A stretch of DNA of 23,042 bases from Christensenella sp. UBA1750 (GCA_002315655.1 DCHO01000082.1:1-23042), one strand, 5' to 3'. Positions 1 to 7,797 are shown, counted from the stretch's first letter. Notes: a model not told the origin generated them from the letters alone. Numbers and translations: made by a program.

Positions 1-88
1 TTCTTCGTTATTCATTTTTCAGTATTCATTTTTTCCGTGCGAAGCATCCCCGCCCCTACGGGTTGCCGTGGGTTCTGTCCTCTACGCT

Positions 89-1006
89 CTACTTAAACCA
101 CTCGGAAACCACGCGCAGGACGAAGTCCTTGTCCTTCGTGAGCAGATTCGTCATGGTGTCGCGCATGACCTTCTGCATCCCTTCGGAGCAGATTCCCAAG
201 GAATAATCGCGCATATTGTTCTTGGTGTAAACGATGACGGAGAGCTTTTCCAGTGCCTCGATGCGCTCCTGCGCCACCTTTTCGGGAAGTCCGGCGAAGA
301 GCTCTCTGCACAGTCCCTTCCAGAACCAGGCCGCCTGATCGGGCGTGATGCGGAAAAGGCTCTGGTAGGTCTTGCCGTCAAAGAGGTATTCCGGCTTCCA
401 TTCGTCGAAGAACAGCGTCGCGGTGAGCAGGTCGAACAGCGGGCTGCCGACAGAGGCATAGCTCATGTCGATGAGCTTGGCGTTGCCGTCGTTATACATG
501 ACGTTGGATAAGTGCATATCCATGTGCACGAAGGTGTCCGCATCCGGCAGACGGTTGATGAGGTCAACGTATTCCTCCACCAGCTTGTCGTCCAGCAGGA
601 TTTCGCCCAGACGGTCGGTGATTTTCAGGTAATCGTCCTTAACGCGGGGCAGTTTGCCTTCGGGAATCTTGGTAGACCACATCTTCTTGGTGATGTCGAT
701 GTAGGCCTTTAAGTAGGCCTCCCCGTTTTCGGGATGCGCCGCGAAGTTGCGCCCGATGGAGCCGGAGGTCACGCGCTCGCAAATCACGCCGATGCCTTCC
801 TCGGTCTCGACGGCACGCTTGGTTTCCACACAGGGAATGCCCGCCTCAAAGCTGGCTCTGCCGCGGTTGAACTCGTCCATGACCATTTCCTGCGTCATGT
901 TGACGGAGCATTTGAGCAGCTCGGTGTCGGAGAGAATGTAAGTGGTGCCCCAGTAGCCCTTGGAGAGAACTTCCAAATCTTTCAGATTGCCTTGAAACTT
1001 TTCCAT
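89..1006 (-). CDS. APH-family phosphotransferase (TIGR02172-like small-molecule kinase)
   Basis: This 305-residue protein has the fold signature of aminoglycoside/choline-type kinases, which move a phosphate from ATP to a small hydroxylated substrate. The catalytic loop is visible as HMDMHLSN near residues 161-168 (a variant of HGDxHxxN in which the Gly is Met), giving catalytic Asp163 and metal ligand Asn168. The second metal site is LIDMSYAS near residue 178, with Asp180. The N-terminal lobe (about 10-80) carries a degenerate glycine loop (SKGYWGTTY) and an ERV hinge near residue 77. No signal peptide or membrane segment is seen. It starts at ATG, is transcribed alone and diverges from the acetyltransferase gene. 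Substrate is unknown; an antibiotic-resistance role is possible but not indicated by sequence. Confidence 0.8.
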   Translation of the reverse strand: MEKFQGNLKDLEVLSKGYWGTTYILSDTELLKCSVNMTQEMVMDEFNRGRASFEAGIPCVETKRAVETEEGIGVICERVTSGSIGRNFAAHPENGEAYLKAYIDITKKMWSTKIPEGKLPRVKDDYLKITDRLGEILLDDKLVEEYVDLINRLPDADTFVHMDMHLSNVMYNDGNAKLIDMSYASVGSPLFDLLTATLFFDEWKPEYLFDGKTYQSLFRITPDQAAWFWKGLCRELFAGLPEKVAQERIEALEKLSVIVYTKNNMRDYSLGICSEGMQKVMRDTMTNLLTKDKDFVLRVVSEWFK

Positions 1007-1044
1007 TGTGTTTTCGTTCCTTTCGGTTTTTTAGGATTAATCAA

Positions 1045-1073
1045 ACGATAACACTTTCTTTCGTTTTTGTCAA
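1045..1073 (-). promoter_or_regulatory. Sigma-A type promoter for the APH-like kinase
   Basis: On the minus strand TTGACA (1068-1073) and TATCGT (1045-1050) are separated by exactly 17 bases, about 40 bases upstream of the ATG at 1006. It lies back to back with the acetyltransferase promoter, with 14 bases between the two -35 boxes. Confidence 0.65.
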
Positions 1074-1087
1074 TGCTTCGTTTGCGC

Positions 1088-1116
1088 TTGACAGCACGGC
1101 AGAGGGAATTTATACT
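1088..1116 (+). promoter_or_regulatory. Sigma-A type promoter for the GNAT gene
   Basis: A perfect TTGACA (1088-1093) and TATACT (1111-1116) are spaced by 17 bases. The predicted transcript starts near 1123, immediately before an AGGAGG ribosome binding site (1126-1131), so the leader is only about 17 bases long. Confidence 0.75.
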
Positions 1117-1139
1117 GCAAACAAAAGGAGGTCTGTTCC

Positions 1140-1580
1140 GTGAACATTCGCACCATGACAATAAACGATTACGAAAAGGTTTACGCCCTGTGGCTCTCCT
1201 GCCTCGGCATGGGCTTAAACGACAAGGACGATTCCAAGGAAGGCATTGCAAAGTACCTTGCCCGAAATCCATCAACCTGCTTTGTCGCGGAGGAAAACGG
1301 GGAAATATACGGCGTCATTCTCTCCGGCCACGACGGGCGCAGGGGGTTCATTCACCATACCGCCGTCTCCCCCGACAGCCGCAAGCAGGGCATAGGACGT
1401 GCCCTTGTTTCCCGCGCACTTGCCGCGCTGAAGGACGAGGGCATCAACAAGGTGGCTTTGGTGGTCTTCTCCCGCAACGAAACCGGCAACGCCTTTTGGA
1501 AGAAAATGGGGTTTACCCAGCGGCACGACCTTTCCTACCGCAACCGCGCCTTAACCGACCTAACCCGTATCGACACCTGA
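1140..1580 (+). CDS. GNAT family N-acetyltransferase
   Basis: The 146-residue product matches a single-domain GNAT enzyme, which transfers an acetyl group from acetyl-CoA to an amine. The acetyl-CoA pyrophosphate loop (motif A) is HHTAVSPDSRKQGIGRALV around residues 77-95, with the R-x-x-G-x-G/A core RKQGIG. Motif B follows as NETGNAFWKKMGF (about 118-130), the usual Tyr/Phe-rich helix and strand. The start is GTG at 1140, eight bases after AGGAGG and directly downstream of a consensus promoter; no better ATG exists. The size and simple architecture resemble RimI/YpeA-type enzymes, but the acceptor (protein N terminus, amino acid or drug) cannot be told from sequence. Confidence 0.85.
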   Translation: MNIRTMTINDYEKVYALWLSCLGMGLNDKDDSKEGIAKYLARNPSTCFVAEENGEIYGVILSGHDGRRGFIHHTAVSPDSRKQGIGRALVSRALAALKDEGINKVALVVFSRNETGNAFWKKMGFTQRHDLSYRNRALTDLTRIDT

Positions 1581-1613
1581 CGCAAGGTTCATTTCGCACA
1601 GAATTGGTTCATC

Positions 1614-1625
1614 ATTGTAAACAAT
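1614..1625. promoter_or_regulatory. Candidate operator ATTGT-AA-ACAAT upstream of icd
   Basis: A 12-base palindrome with 5-base arms around a 2-base centre lies between the GNAT stop and the icd promoter. It has the same 5-2-5 layout as the palindrome at 1640-1651, centred 26 bases away. No binding protein is identified. Confidence 0.25.
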
Positions 1626-1639
1626 TTCAATCATTTTGA

Positions 1640-1651
1640 ATTTCACGAAAT
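1640..1651. promoter_or_regulatory. Candidate operator ATTTC-AC-GAAAT upstream of icd
   Basis: A 12-base palindrome ends seven bases before the icd -35 box. The half site ATTTCG(CA) recurs at 1591-1598 and at 1695-1702, the latter just after the predicted transcription start. This suggests a dimeric regulator site, but chance occurrence in this AT-rich stretch is possible. Confidence 0.3.
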
Positions 1652-1657
1652 CGAAAC

Positions 1658-1686
1658 TTGCAAAATCAGCCCGTTTGTTCTATAAT
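1658..1686 (+). promoter_or_regulatory. Sigma-A type promoter for icd
   Basis: TTGCAA (1658-1663) and a perfect TATAAT (1681-1686) are 17 bases apart. The expected start is near 1693 and the gene starts at 1727 after a GGGAGAGAG purine-rich ribosome binding site. Confidence 0.75.
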
Positions 1687-1726
1687 GATAGCAAATTTCG
1701 CATAAAGACGGGAGAGAGAGAATCAC

Positions 1727-2920
1727 ATGAACAAAATACAGATGAAAACGCCGCTGGTCGAGATGGACGGCGACGAGATGACGCGGGTGCTCTGGGGCTG
1801 GATTAAGGACGAGCTGCTGCTCCCCTTTATCGACCTGAAAACCGAATACTACGACTTAGGACTTCCCAACCGCGACAAAACGGGCGATCAGGTGACGATT
1901 GATTCCGCCTACGCCACGAAGAAATACGGCGTGGCCGTCAAGTGTGCCACCATCACCCCCAACGCCCAGCGCGTGACGGAATACAACCTCCGCGAAATGT
2001 GGAAAAGCCCCAACGCCACCATCCGTGCAATACTGGACGGCACCGTGTTCCGCGCCCCCATCTTAGTGGACGGCATTTCCCCGTATGTCACCACATGGAA
2101 ATCCCCCATCACCATTGCCCGCCACGCTTACGGCGACATTTACAAGAACAGCGAAATGAGCATCCCTTCCGCTGGCAAGGCGGAGCTGGTCTTTACCGAT
2201 GCAAACGGCAACGAGACCCGCAAGCTCATTCAGAAATTCAAAGGCCCCGGCATCGTGCAGGGCATTCACAACCTGGATTCCTCCATTGAATCCTTCGCCA
2301 AGTCCTGCTTCGATTTCGCGCTGGACACCAAGCAGGATCTGTGGTTCTCCACCAAGGACACCATTTCCAAGACCTACGACCACCACTTCAAGGACATTTT
2401 CGCAGACCTTTATGCCAACGTCTATGAAGACAAGTTCAAAGCCGCCGGTATCGAATACTTCTATACGCTGATTGACGATGCCGTTGCCCGCGTCATCCGC
2501 TCCAAGGGCGGCTTCATCTGGGCGCTCAAGAACTACGACGGCGACGTGATGAGCGATATGCTGGCCACCGCCTTCGGCTCCCTCTCCATGATGACCTCCG
2601 TGCTGGTCTCCCCCGACGGCAACTACGAATACGAAGCCGCCCACGGCACCGTGACGAGGCACTATTACCGCTACCTAAAAGGCGAGGAAACCGGCACAAA
2701 CCCCATCGCCACCATCTTTGCATGGACGGGCGCATTGCGCAAGCGCGGGCAACTGGATAACACTCCCGACCTGTGCGCCTTTGCGGACAAATTGGAAAAG
2801 GCGACCTTGGACACCGTTGAAGGCGGCGTGATGACCAACGATTTGGCCATTTTATTCAATCGCCCCGCAAAGTCCGTCACCACACGCGAGTTCCTTGCCG
2901 CCATCCGCGAAAAGCTGTAA
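1727..2920 (+). CDS. icd: NADP-dependent isocitrate dehydrogenase (eukaryotic-type, homodimeric)
   Basis: This 397-residue enzyme oxidatively decarboxylates isocitrate to 2-oxoglutarate with NADP+, in the cytoplasm. The isocitrate loop KSPNATIRAILDGTVFR (about 93-109) is almost the animal/plant IDH1 sequence rather than the E. coli Icd type. The catalytic Tyr lies in RHAYGDIYK (about 132-140), the catalytic Lys in WFSTKDTISKTYDHHFKD (about 205-222), and the metal-binding aspartates in YTLIDDAVA (about 246-254) and NYDGDVMSDMLA (about 268-279). The coenzyme segment HGTVTRHYYRY (about 307-317) carries the Arg-His pair that favours NADP. It is full length for the family, transcribed alone, and has its own promoter and terminator. 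No citrate synthase or aconitase gene is adjacent, so supply of 2-oxoglutarate for glutamate synthesis is the likely role. Confidence 0.97.
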   Translation: MNKIQMKTPLVEMDGDEMTRVLWGWIKDELLLPFIDLKTEYYDLGLPNRDKTGDQVTIDSAYATKKYGVAVKCATITPNAQRVTEYNLREMWKSPNATIRAILDGTVFRAPILVDGISPYVTTWKSPITIARHAYGDIYKNSEMSIPSAGKAELVFTDANGNETRKLIQKFKGPGIVQGIHNLDSSIESFAKSCFDFALDTKQDLWFSTKDTISKTYDHHFKDIFADLYANVYEDKFKAAGIEYFYTLIDDAVARVIRSKGGFIWALKNYDGDVMSDMLATAFGSLSMMTSVLVSPDGNYEYEAAHGTVTRHYYRYLKGEETGTNPIATIFAWTGALRKRGQLDNTPDLCAFADKLEKATLDTVEGGVMTNDLAILFNRPAKSVTTREFLAAIREKL

Positions 2921-2937
2921 TATCCCCCCAAAACATG

Positions 2938-2976
2938 AACAGACGATGTGAGACAATTCCCACACCGTCTGTTTTT
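2938..2976 (+). terminator. Rho-independent terminator of icd
   Basis: Arms AACAGACGATGTGAG (2938-2952) and CCCACACCGTCTGTT (2959-2973) pair over 15 positions with two A-C mismatches around a 6-base loop, followed by a T run and more T-rich sequence. On the minus strand the two mismatches become G-U pairs, so it may also slow transcripts of the convergent esterase operon. Confidence 0.75.
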
Positions 2977-2982
2977 ATACTT

Positions 2983-3966
2983 TTATAAAAGATTTGCAAT
3001 GCGCTCCGCCAGCTTCCACTTGGTCACGGGATGGATCATGGTGTTCTCGCAGATGTCCGCACACCTGACTGTATGCACGTTCTCCATGACCTTTTCGATC
3101 TCCGCCTGCGCCTTCTGCACCAGATGCCAGCCCTCCGTATCGCGCTCGGTGAAATCCGCGATCTGCACCACGATAAAGGGCAAATCCGCATCCTTAAAAT
3201 CCTCGCGCCAGTTGGCGATCATGTTTTGCAGCAGCTTTAAGTACACCTTCCCTTCCGCAGAGGAAGCGTTGCTCTCGCCCTGATACCATAAAACGGAATC
3301 AAACGAATACGGCAGCAGCTTTTCCAGCATCGTGTGATAGAGATAGGTGTTCGGGTTCCATCTGCCGTAAAGCTCATGGTAGTGATCGACAAACTTCTCT
3401 TTGAGCGGAATGTCAAAATCCGGGTCGGACAGGTATTCGGGACGCATCCAGCTTTGAATGACGGAAGCGCCCTGATTGCAGGACACCACGCCCACGGCAA
3501 TGCCCTTTTTGCGCAAAGCAAGCCCTGTTAAATACGGAATCGCCGGCCAATTTGCAACCATTTCCTTTCTGCAGGGCAGCCAGCCCATATTTTCCGTGAT
3601 GGGGTTTTCCTCGGGTCTGTCCACATAGTAAAGCCGCAAAAGGTCATCACTTACATATTTTTCGGGCTTGGTGATCTCGTCCTTCATTTTCATCTGCATA
3701 TTGCTCTGCCCGCCGCACAGCAGCACCTGACCCACATACACATCCTCAATCACAACCCGTTCGCCGTCTAAATTCAGCTCCATTTCAAAGGGGCCGCCGC
3801 AGCTTCTCGGGGACAGTTCCAGACACCACTTGTCCTCGTTAAAGGTCTGCTCCACCTTTTCCCCGGCAAAGACGGCAATGACCTTGCCTTTTCCTGTGCC
3901 GAATACGCGGATGGGCTTTTCCGCCTGCACGATCATGTGATCTCTGAAAATTGATGCTAATTTCAT
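2983..3966 (-). CDS. Sialate O-acetylesterase-like SGNH esterase (SASA family)
   Basis: The 327-residue product resembles the SASA branch of SGNH esterases, which remove acetyl groups from sialic acid or other sugars. The nucleophile block is LLCGGQSNMQ near residue 83 with the catalytic Ser at about 88. A second conserved block, VLWYQGESN, lies near 226-234. The C-terminal acid/His pair fits CADICENTMIHPVTK (about 302-316), with His about 312. No signal peptide is present, so it works in the cytoplasm on imported substrate. ATG at 3966 is preferred over ATG at 3972: GAGGAGG sits eight bases before the former but only two before the latter. It is the last gene of the GH5-permease operon, nine to fifteen bases after the preceding gene. 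The true ester substrate (sialate, xylan or other acetylated glycan) is not determined. Confidence 0.85.
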   Translation of the reverse strand: MKLASIFRDHMIVQAEKPIRVFGTGKGKVIAVFAGEKVEQTFNEDKWCLELSPRSCGGPFEMELNLDGERVVIEDVYVGQVLLCGGQSNMQMKMKDEITKPEKYVSDDLLRLYYVDRPEENPITENMGWLPCRKEMVANWPAIPYLTGLALRKKGIAVGVVSCNQGASVIQSWMRPEYLSDPDFDIPLKEKFVDHYHELYGRWNPNTYLYHTMLEKLLPYSFDSVLWYQGESNASSAEGKVYLKLLQNMIANWREDFKDADLPFIVVQIADFTERDTEGWHLVQKAQAEIEKVMENVHTVRCADICENTMIHPVTKWKLAERIANLL

Positions 3967-3981
3967 AATCATTACCTCCTC

Positions 3982-4848
3982 TTACAGATTGAGTACAAGA
4001 ATTGACAGGATGCCGATGGTGAACGCGAAATAATCCGCACGTCTCGGCTTTTCCTTGAAAATGACCACGCCGCAGATGAGCGAGAGCATGATGCAGGTGA
4101 CATTGAGCATCGGGAAGAACACAGCCGAGCTCATGCGCCCGACAAGGGTGATATTGAGCAGGTTAATGACCGCAAAGCACACGCCCGCAAGGGAGGAAAA
4201 CAGGAAGCTCTTTTTCGGCAAAACGACGCTTTTCCCCTCGCTCCTTGTGCGAAGAAGCACCATGAGCACCGATGCCGCACACGCAACCAGCGCGCCGACC
4301 ATTAAGAACGCCGGGGTCTGCGTCGCCGCCTCAGAGTTCTGCTGTATCTTCTGCATCAGCCCCAGCGCACCGGAGGCGCACATGGCGGCAAAGAGCGGGA
4401 TAAAATATCGCTTACTGCCCTTTTTCTGAGTGGGGTCGGGCTTTACGGTCAGCAGGATCGCCGGGAACACAAGCAGAATGCCCAAGCCCTTAAAGAAGGT
4501 GAAGGTATCATTCCAGAAGATAGGTCCCGCGATGGTGGGGAAAATGAACCCGAAGGAATAGATCATCACGCAGATGGACGCAGGGCCTTTCTTCAACGCC
4601 AGCGTGTAGCACCACTGGGATATGATGAAGAAAATGCCGTAAAACACGCCCAGCAGCACCGTCAGCGGCAGAATTTCGGTAAGCATAGAGTAGCTGGCGA
4701 AAAACGCGATCACCGCAGTTAAGCCGAAGAACAGCGTTTGCGAGAAATAGAACCGCCCCTTGGTGTCCATTTGGAAGGATGCGCCCTTCATGAGCATGGA
4801 ACGCCCGGTGGAAAAGAGTGTGGAAACAAACAGCAGAATGTAGTCCAT
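3982..4848 (-). CDS. EamA/DMT-family permease, copy 1
   Basis: This 288-residue, strongly hydrophobic protein has about ten membrane helices arranged as two EamA-type halves of the drug/metabolite transporter superfamily. The first half ends near PTIAGPIFWND (about 105-115) and the second ends with FKEKPRRADYFAFTIGI and a hydrophobic tail NL. No ATP-binding domain or partner subunit is seen, as expected for this secondary transporter family. It is the third and most downstream of three permease genes of identical length and is closest to copy 2, with which it shares segments such as GPASICVMI and FKEKPRRADYFAF. Translation is likely coupled: the upstream gene's stop falls in the AGAGG ribosome binding region. 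Substrate is unknown; sugars, glycosides or sugar acids fit the operon. Confidence 0.85.
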   Translation of the reverse strand: MDYILLFVSTLFSTGRSMLMKGASFQMDTKGRFYFSQTLFFGLTAVIAFFASYSMLTEILPLTVLLGVFYGIFFIISQWCYTLALKKGPASICVMIYSFGFIFPTIAGPIFWNDTFTFFKGLGILLVFPAILLTVKPDPTQKKGSKRYFIPLFAAMCASGALGLMQKIQQNSEAATQTPAFLMVGALVACAASVLMVLLRTRSEGKSVVLPKKSFLFSSLAGVCFAVINLLNITLVGRMSSAVFFPMLNVTCIMLSLICGVVIFKEKPRRADYFAFTIGILSILVLNL

Positions 4849-4859
4849 GAGAAAACCTC

Positions 4860-5726
4860 TTACAGATTAAAAATTAAGATGGAGATGATGCCGATTGTGA
4901 AGGCGAAATAGTCCGCACGCCGGGGCTTTTCCTTAAAGAGCACCACGCTGCAAATCAGGGACAGCATGATGTTGATGACATTATACATGGGGAAGAACAC
5001 AACCGCGCCAAGCCTGCCCACACAGGTGATGTTGAGGAAATTGATGGCGGAAAAGCACAGCCCCGCAAGGGAAATGAAAAGCAATCCCTTTTTCGGCAGC
5101 ATCACGCCTTTTCCTTCCGCCTTTATGCGGGTTAGGGTCATAAGAACCGAGCCTACACAGGCCGTGATGGCCGCCACCATGACAAAGGCGGGCATTTGGT
5201 CGGAAACTGCGGAGGTCTGCTGCACCTTCTGCATCGCACCGATCGCCCCGGAGAAGACCATAGCGGTAAAGAGCGGGATGAAATACAGCTTGCTGCCCTT
5301 TTTCTCCGTTTTGTCCGGCTTTACGGTCAGCACCACAGCGGGAATCACCAGGATAATCCCGATGATGTTAAACAGCGTCAGGGTTTCCTTCCAGAAAACG
5401 GGACCTGCGATGGTGGGAATGACGAAGGCGAAGGAGTTAATCATCACGCATATCGACGCAGGACCCTGTTTTGAGGCCAGCGTGTAGCACCACTGGGAGC
5501 CGATGAAGAAGATGCCGTAAATGACCCCCAGAAGCACGGTTAAGGGCTGCGTTTCCGCAAGGGACGGAAGGGTCACAAAGAAGGCCAGCACCGCGGCAAA
5601 GCCGAAGAAGAACGCCTGTGAGCAATAAAACCTGCCCTTGGAATCCAGGAACGCGGATGCACCCTTGGTCAGCATATAATACCCGGTGCAAAGAAGTGCA
5701 GAAACAAGCAGCAAAACGTAATTCAT
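4860..5726 (-). CDS. EamA/DMT-family permease, copy 2
   Basis: A second 288-residue integral membrane protein of about ten helices lies 11 bases upstream of copy 1 in the operon. Conserved segments include QWCYTLASKQGPASICVMINSF (near 78-99), PTIAGPVFW, a cytoplasmic KPDKTEKKGSK linker between the halves (about 136-146) and FKEKPRRADYFAFTIGI at the end. High similarity to copy 1 throughout indicates recent tandem duplication. The first 20 residues (YVLLLVSALLCTGYYMLTKG) form the first membrane helix, not a cleaved signal. It may work alone as a homodimer or pair with a sister copy, as some DMT proteins do; the sequence does not decide. Confidence 0.85.
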   Translation of the reverse strand: MNYVLLLVSALLCTGYYMLTKGASAFLDSKGRFYCSQAFFFGFAAVLAFFVTLPSLAETQPLTVLLGVIYGIFFIGSQWCYTLASKQGPASICVMINSFAFVIPTIAGPVFWKETLTLFNIIGIILVIPAVVLTVKPDKTEKKGSKLYFIPLFTAMVFSGAIGAMQKVQQTSAVSDQMPAFVMVAAITACVGSVLMTLTRIKAEGKGVMLPKKGLLFISLAGLCFSAINFLNITCVGRLGAVVFFPMYNVINIMLSLICSVVLFKEKPRRADYFAFTIGIISILIFNL

Positions 5727-5736
5727 AGAATCTCCT

Positions 5737-6603
5737 TTACAAATTCAGTATGAGGATTGCCAGAAGGCCGAATAAGAAAGCAAAACCGTTTTTCCTGTTG
5801 AGCTTTTCCTTAAAGAAGAGAAACCCTCCCAACAGAGAAGATAAAATAACGGTAATTTGTAGCATGGGGAAAAGCACCGCAGAGCTCATGCGTCCTGCAA
5901 GAGACGTATTGACAAGATTGATCACGACAGACAAGACACCTGCGATCAAGCTCAAAAGAATCTCCCGTTTCGGCAGGATCACCGACTGTTTTTCTCTTTT
6001 GCGGGACACAAGCACCATGACCGCAGAGAACAGGAACGCCGTTAAGAACCCGATAAAGAGAAAAGCGGAGGTCTGGCTTGCGGCGGGTGAATTTTGCTGT
6101 ACCTTTTGCAGAATGCCGATGGAGCCGTATAAACAGGTTGCAAGAAGAAGCGGGGGAACAAACCCTCTGCCGCCTTTGCCCCCTTCCCCATCGAGCTTTA
6201 CCGTCAGAACGATGGAGGGAATCACCAGAATGATGCCCAAGGCCTTAAAGACCGTGAAAGCGTCCTTATAGATCATCACCCCTGCCAAAGTCGGCGGTAT
6301 GAAATTGAAGGAATTAAGCAGGGCACAGATGCCGGCCGAGCCTCTTTTCAAAGCGTGCGTGTAGCAAAGCTGCGCCACAGCAGCCGCCAAGCCGTAGAGG
6401 ATTCCCAGCAGCACCGTGATCCCTTCGATTTCCCGAAAGGTGGAAAAGCCCAATACAAAGGTCACTGCCATGACGACAGAGAAGGAAAGCATCTGGGAAA
6501 ACCAGAATCTTCCCTGCGTGTTCATCTGCCCGGAAGCGCTTTTGAGCAGCAGAGAACGCCCGGAATTGCACAGTGCCGAAGTAAAGAGAAGAAGATAGTT
6601 CAT
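5737..6603 (-). CDS. EamA/DMT-family permease, copy 3 (most divergent)
   Basis: The first permease of the operon is also 288 residues with about ten helices, but it is clearly more diverged: the QWCYTLA segment is QLCYTHA, VMINSF is ALLNSF, and the C-terminal FKEKPRRADY is FKEKLNRKNGF. The linker between the halves is glycine-rich (KLDGEGGKGGRG, about 135-146). It starts at ATG 6603, two bases after the GH5 stop codon, which implies translational coupling with the glycosidase. The pattern suggests an older duplication giving copy 3 and the ancestor of copies 1 and 2, then a newer one. Transport function is inferred from the family; substrate is unknown. Confidence 0.85.
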   Translation of the reverse strand: MNYLLLFTSALCNSGRSLLLKSASGQMNTQGRFWFSQMLSFSVVMAVTFVLGFSTFREIEGITVLLGILYGLAAAVAQLCYTHALKRGSAGICALLNSFNFIPPTLAGVMIYKDAFTVFKALGIILVIPSIVLTVKLDGEGGKGGRGFVPPLLLATCLYGSIGILQKVQQNSPAASQTSAFLFIGFLTAFLFSAVMVLVSRKREKQSVILPKREILLSLIAGVLSVVINLVNTSLAGRMSSAVLFPMLQITVILSSLLGGFLFFKEKLNRKNGFAFLFGLLAILILNL

Positions 6604-6605
6604 TT

Positions 6606-7694
6606 TCAGTCAAGCTCGCCGCGGATAATGCGCGCCATGTTGTCGCTCACGATTCTGCGGTTGTCGTCGTCCACCAGGGAGAAGCGGTTGCCGTCGTTGG
6701 GCGTGGATAAGTAATTCCACACACAATAGGGAATGTCATTTTCCTTGCAGACGGAAATCACATCCCGCATCCAGTTTTCGCGGTATTGATTTGCAATGTG
6801 GCGGATGGTGCCGAACTCCCCCGCCCAGAGAATCTTGTCGGGATGCGCCTTCACAAAGTCCACCGCGCCCTGCAAAGAATCCCGGATGAAGTCCTTTCCC
6901 ATCTCGTCATACTTTGCATAGGCGTTTTCTACGCCCATCACGGTGCTCTGGAAGTGGCGGTACCGTTCAATGTCCCCAGGATAGGGCATTTTGCGGTTGT
7001 AGTAGCAGTTGACGGACTGCAGCACGCCCATCTGGTGCGTGAACTCAAAGGGCGCGTAGGTATGGAAGGTGTAAATGATGTTGGGATCGTCGTAAATGCG
7101 CAGGTCTTTCAGCGTGTCCGGGCTGTTCCAGCTGGTGGAGCCGATGATGATTTTCCTTGCAGGGTTCTTTTCCCGCAGAGCAGACACGGTTCTGTCCGCA
7201 AGGCTGTTCCACTTTTCCGGCTCCACATCGGTCACTTCGTTGAGAAGCTCAAAGACCACCGCGTCTTTGTCGTGGTAGCGTCTCTCAAACTCCACCCACA
7301 GGCCAATAAAGCGGTTCTGCAGCTCCGCATCGTCCAGCAGATGTATGTCTTCCTTAATATCGCAGTAGTTCCCGATGGCCTTATGCAGATTCAGAACCAC
7401 ATTAAGCCCGTACTTTTCGCACCACGAAATAAACCCGTCGATCTTTTTGAAGGTGCGCTCCCGGTACACATAGGGCGTTTCTTCCATCACGATCTGGTCA
7501 AAGCCCAGCCGAATATGGTCGCAGGACAGGGAGGCGATATAGGCAATGTCTTCTTCCGTTATGTAGGTGTCAAAGTGTTCCAAGTCGCCGATGGTGATGT
7601 CCATCCGCTTTTCGTTGGGCAGCACATTGAAGCGCTTGTAGTTGGTGAGCCATCCGCCGATGCCCATGCCGTGTTCAAAGCCCAAAAATTTCAT
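6606..7694 (-). CDS. Glycoside hydrolase family 5 (cellulase-like) enzyme, cytoplasmic
   Basis: This 362-residue TIM-barrel hydrolase shows the full GH5 pattern: IRLGFDQIV on strand 2 (61-69), LNLHKA (101-106), the acid/base Glu153 in FELLNE, the substrate His211 in FHTYAP, and the nucleophile Glu293 in WAGEFG. A long unsplit barrel without carbohydrate-binding modules and without signal peptide points to an intracellular enzyme acting on short imported beta-glucosides or oligosaccharides. ATG 7694 is chosen because TAAGGAG lies just upstream and the conserved GIGGWLTNY segment follows at once; an upstream in-frame start at 7838 would lie above the promoter -10 box. It heads the operon with three permeases and an esterase. 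Exact linkage specificity (beta-1,4-glucan, mannan, other) cannot be read from the sequence. Confidence 0.9.
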   Translation of the reverse strand: MKFLGFEHGMGIGGWLTNYKRFNVLPNEKRMDITIGDLEHFDTYITEEDIAYIASLSCDHIRLGFDQIVMEETPYVYRERTFKKIDGFISWCEKYGLNVVLNLHKAIGNYCDIKEDIHLLDDAELQNRFIGLWVEFERRYHDKDAVVFELLNEVTDVEPEKWNSLADRTVSALREKNPARKIIIGSTSWNSPDTLKDLRIYDDPNIIYTFHTYAPFEFTHQMGVLQSVNCYYNRKMPYPGDIERYRHFQSTVMGVENAYAKYDEMGKDFIRDSLQGAVDFVKAHPDKILWAGEFGTIRHIANQYRENWMRDVISVCKENDIPYCVWNYLSTPNDGNRFSLVDDDNRRIVSDNMARIIRGELD

Positions 7695-7731
7695 ACAATC
7701 CTTCTCCTTATCGGTTCTGCTGATTGCTCTC

Positions 7732-7737
7732 ATTATA
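7732..7737 (-). promoter_or_regulatory. -10 box (TATAAT) for the GH5-permease operon
   Basis: A perfect TATAAT on the minus strand lies about 38 bases upstream of the GH5 start codon. No recognisable -35 box is found at 16 to 18 bases (TACCCG occupies the 17-base position), so the promoter may need an activator. It sits in the 185-base divergent region shared with the dha operon. Confidence 0.5.
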
Positions 7738-7797
7738 CACCATTCTTCCCGCTGCGGGTAGTTAAAAAAAGAATTTATTTGAATCTGATATTTTGCA

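Noticed and set aside
10..33. Direct repeat ATTCATTTTT near the left edge
   Set aside because: Only two copies of an AT-rich word with no flanking structure; could be chance.
54..72. Hairpin (CCC-T-ACGG, loop GTTG, CCGTGGG) downstream of the APH-like kinase gene
   Set aside because: The stem has a bulge and no T run follows on the minus strand, so it is not a convincing terminator. A resemblance of the adjacent CCCCGCCCCTACG to dispersed intergenic repeats could not be supported from this fragment.
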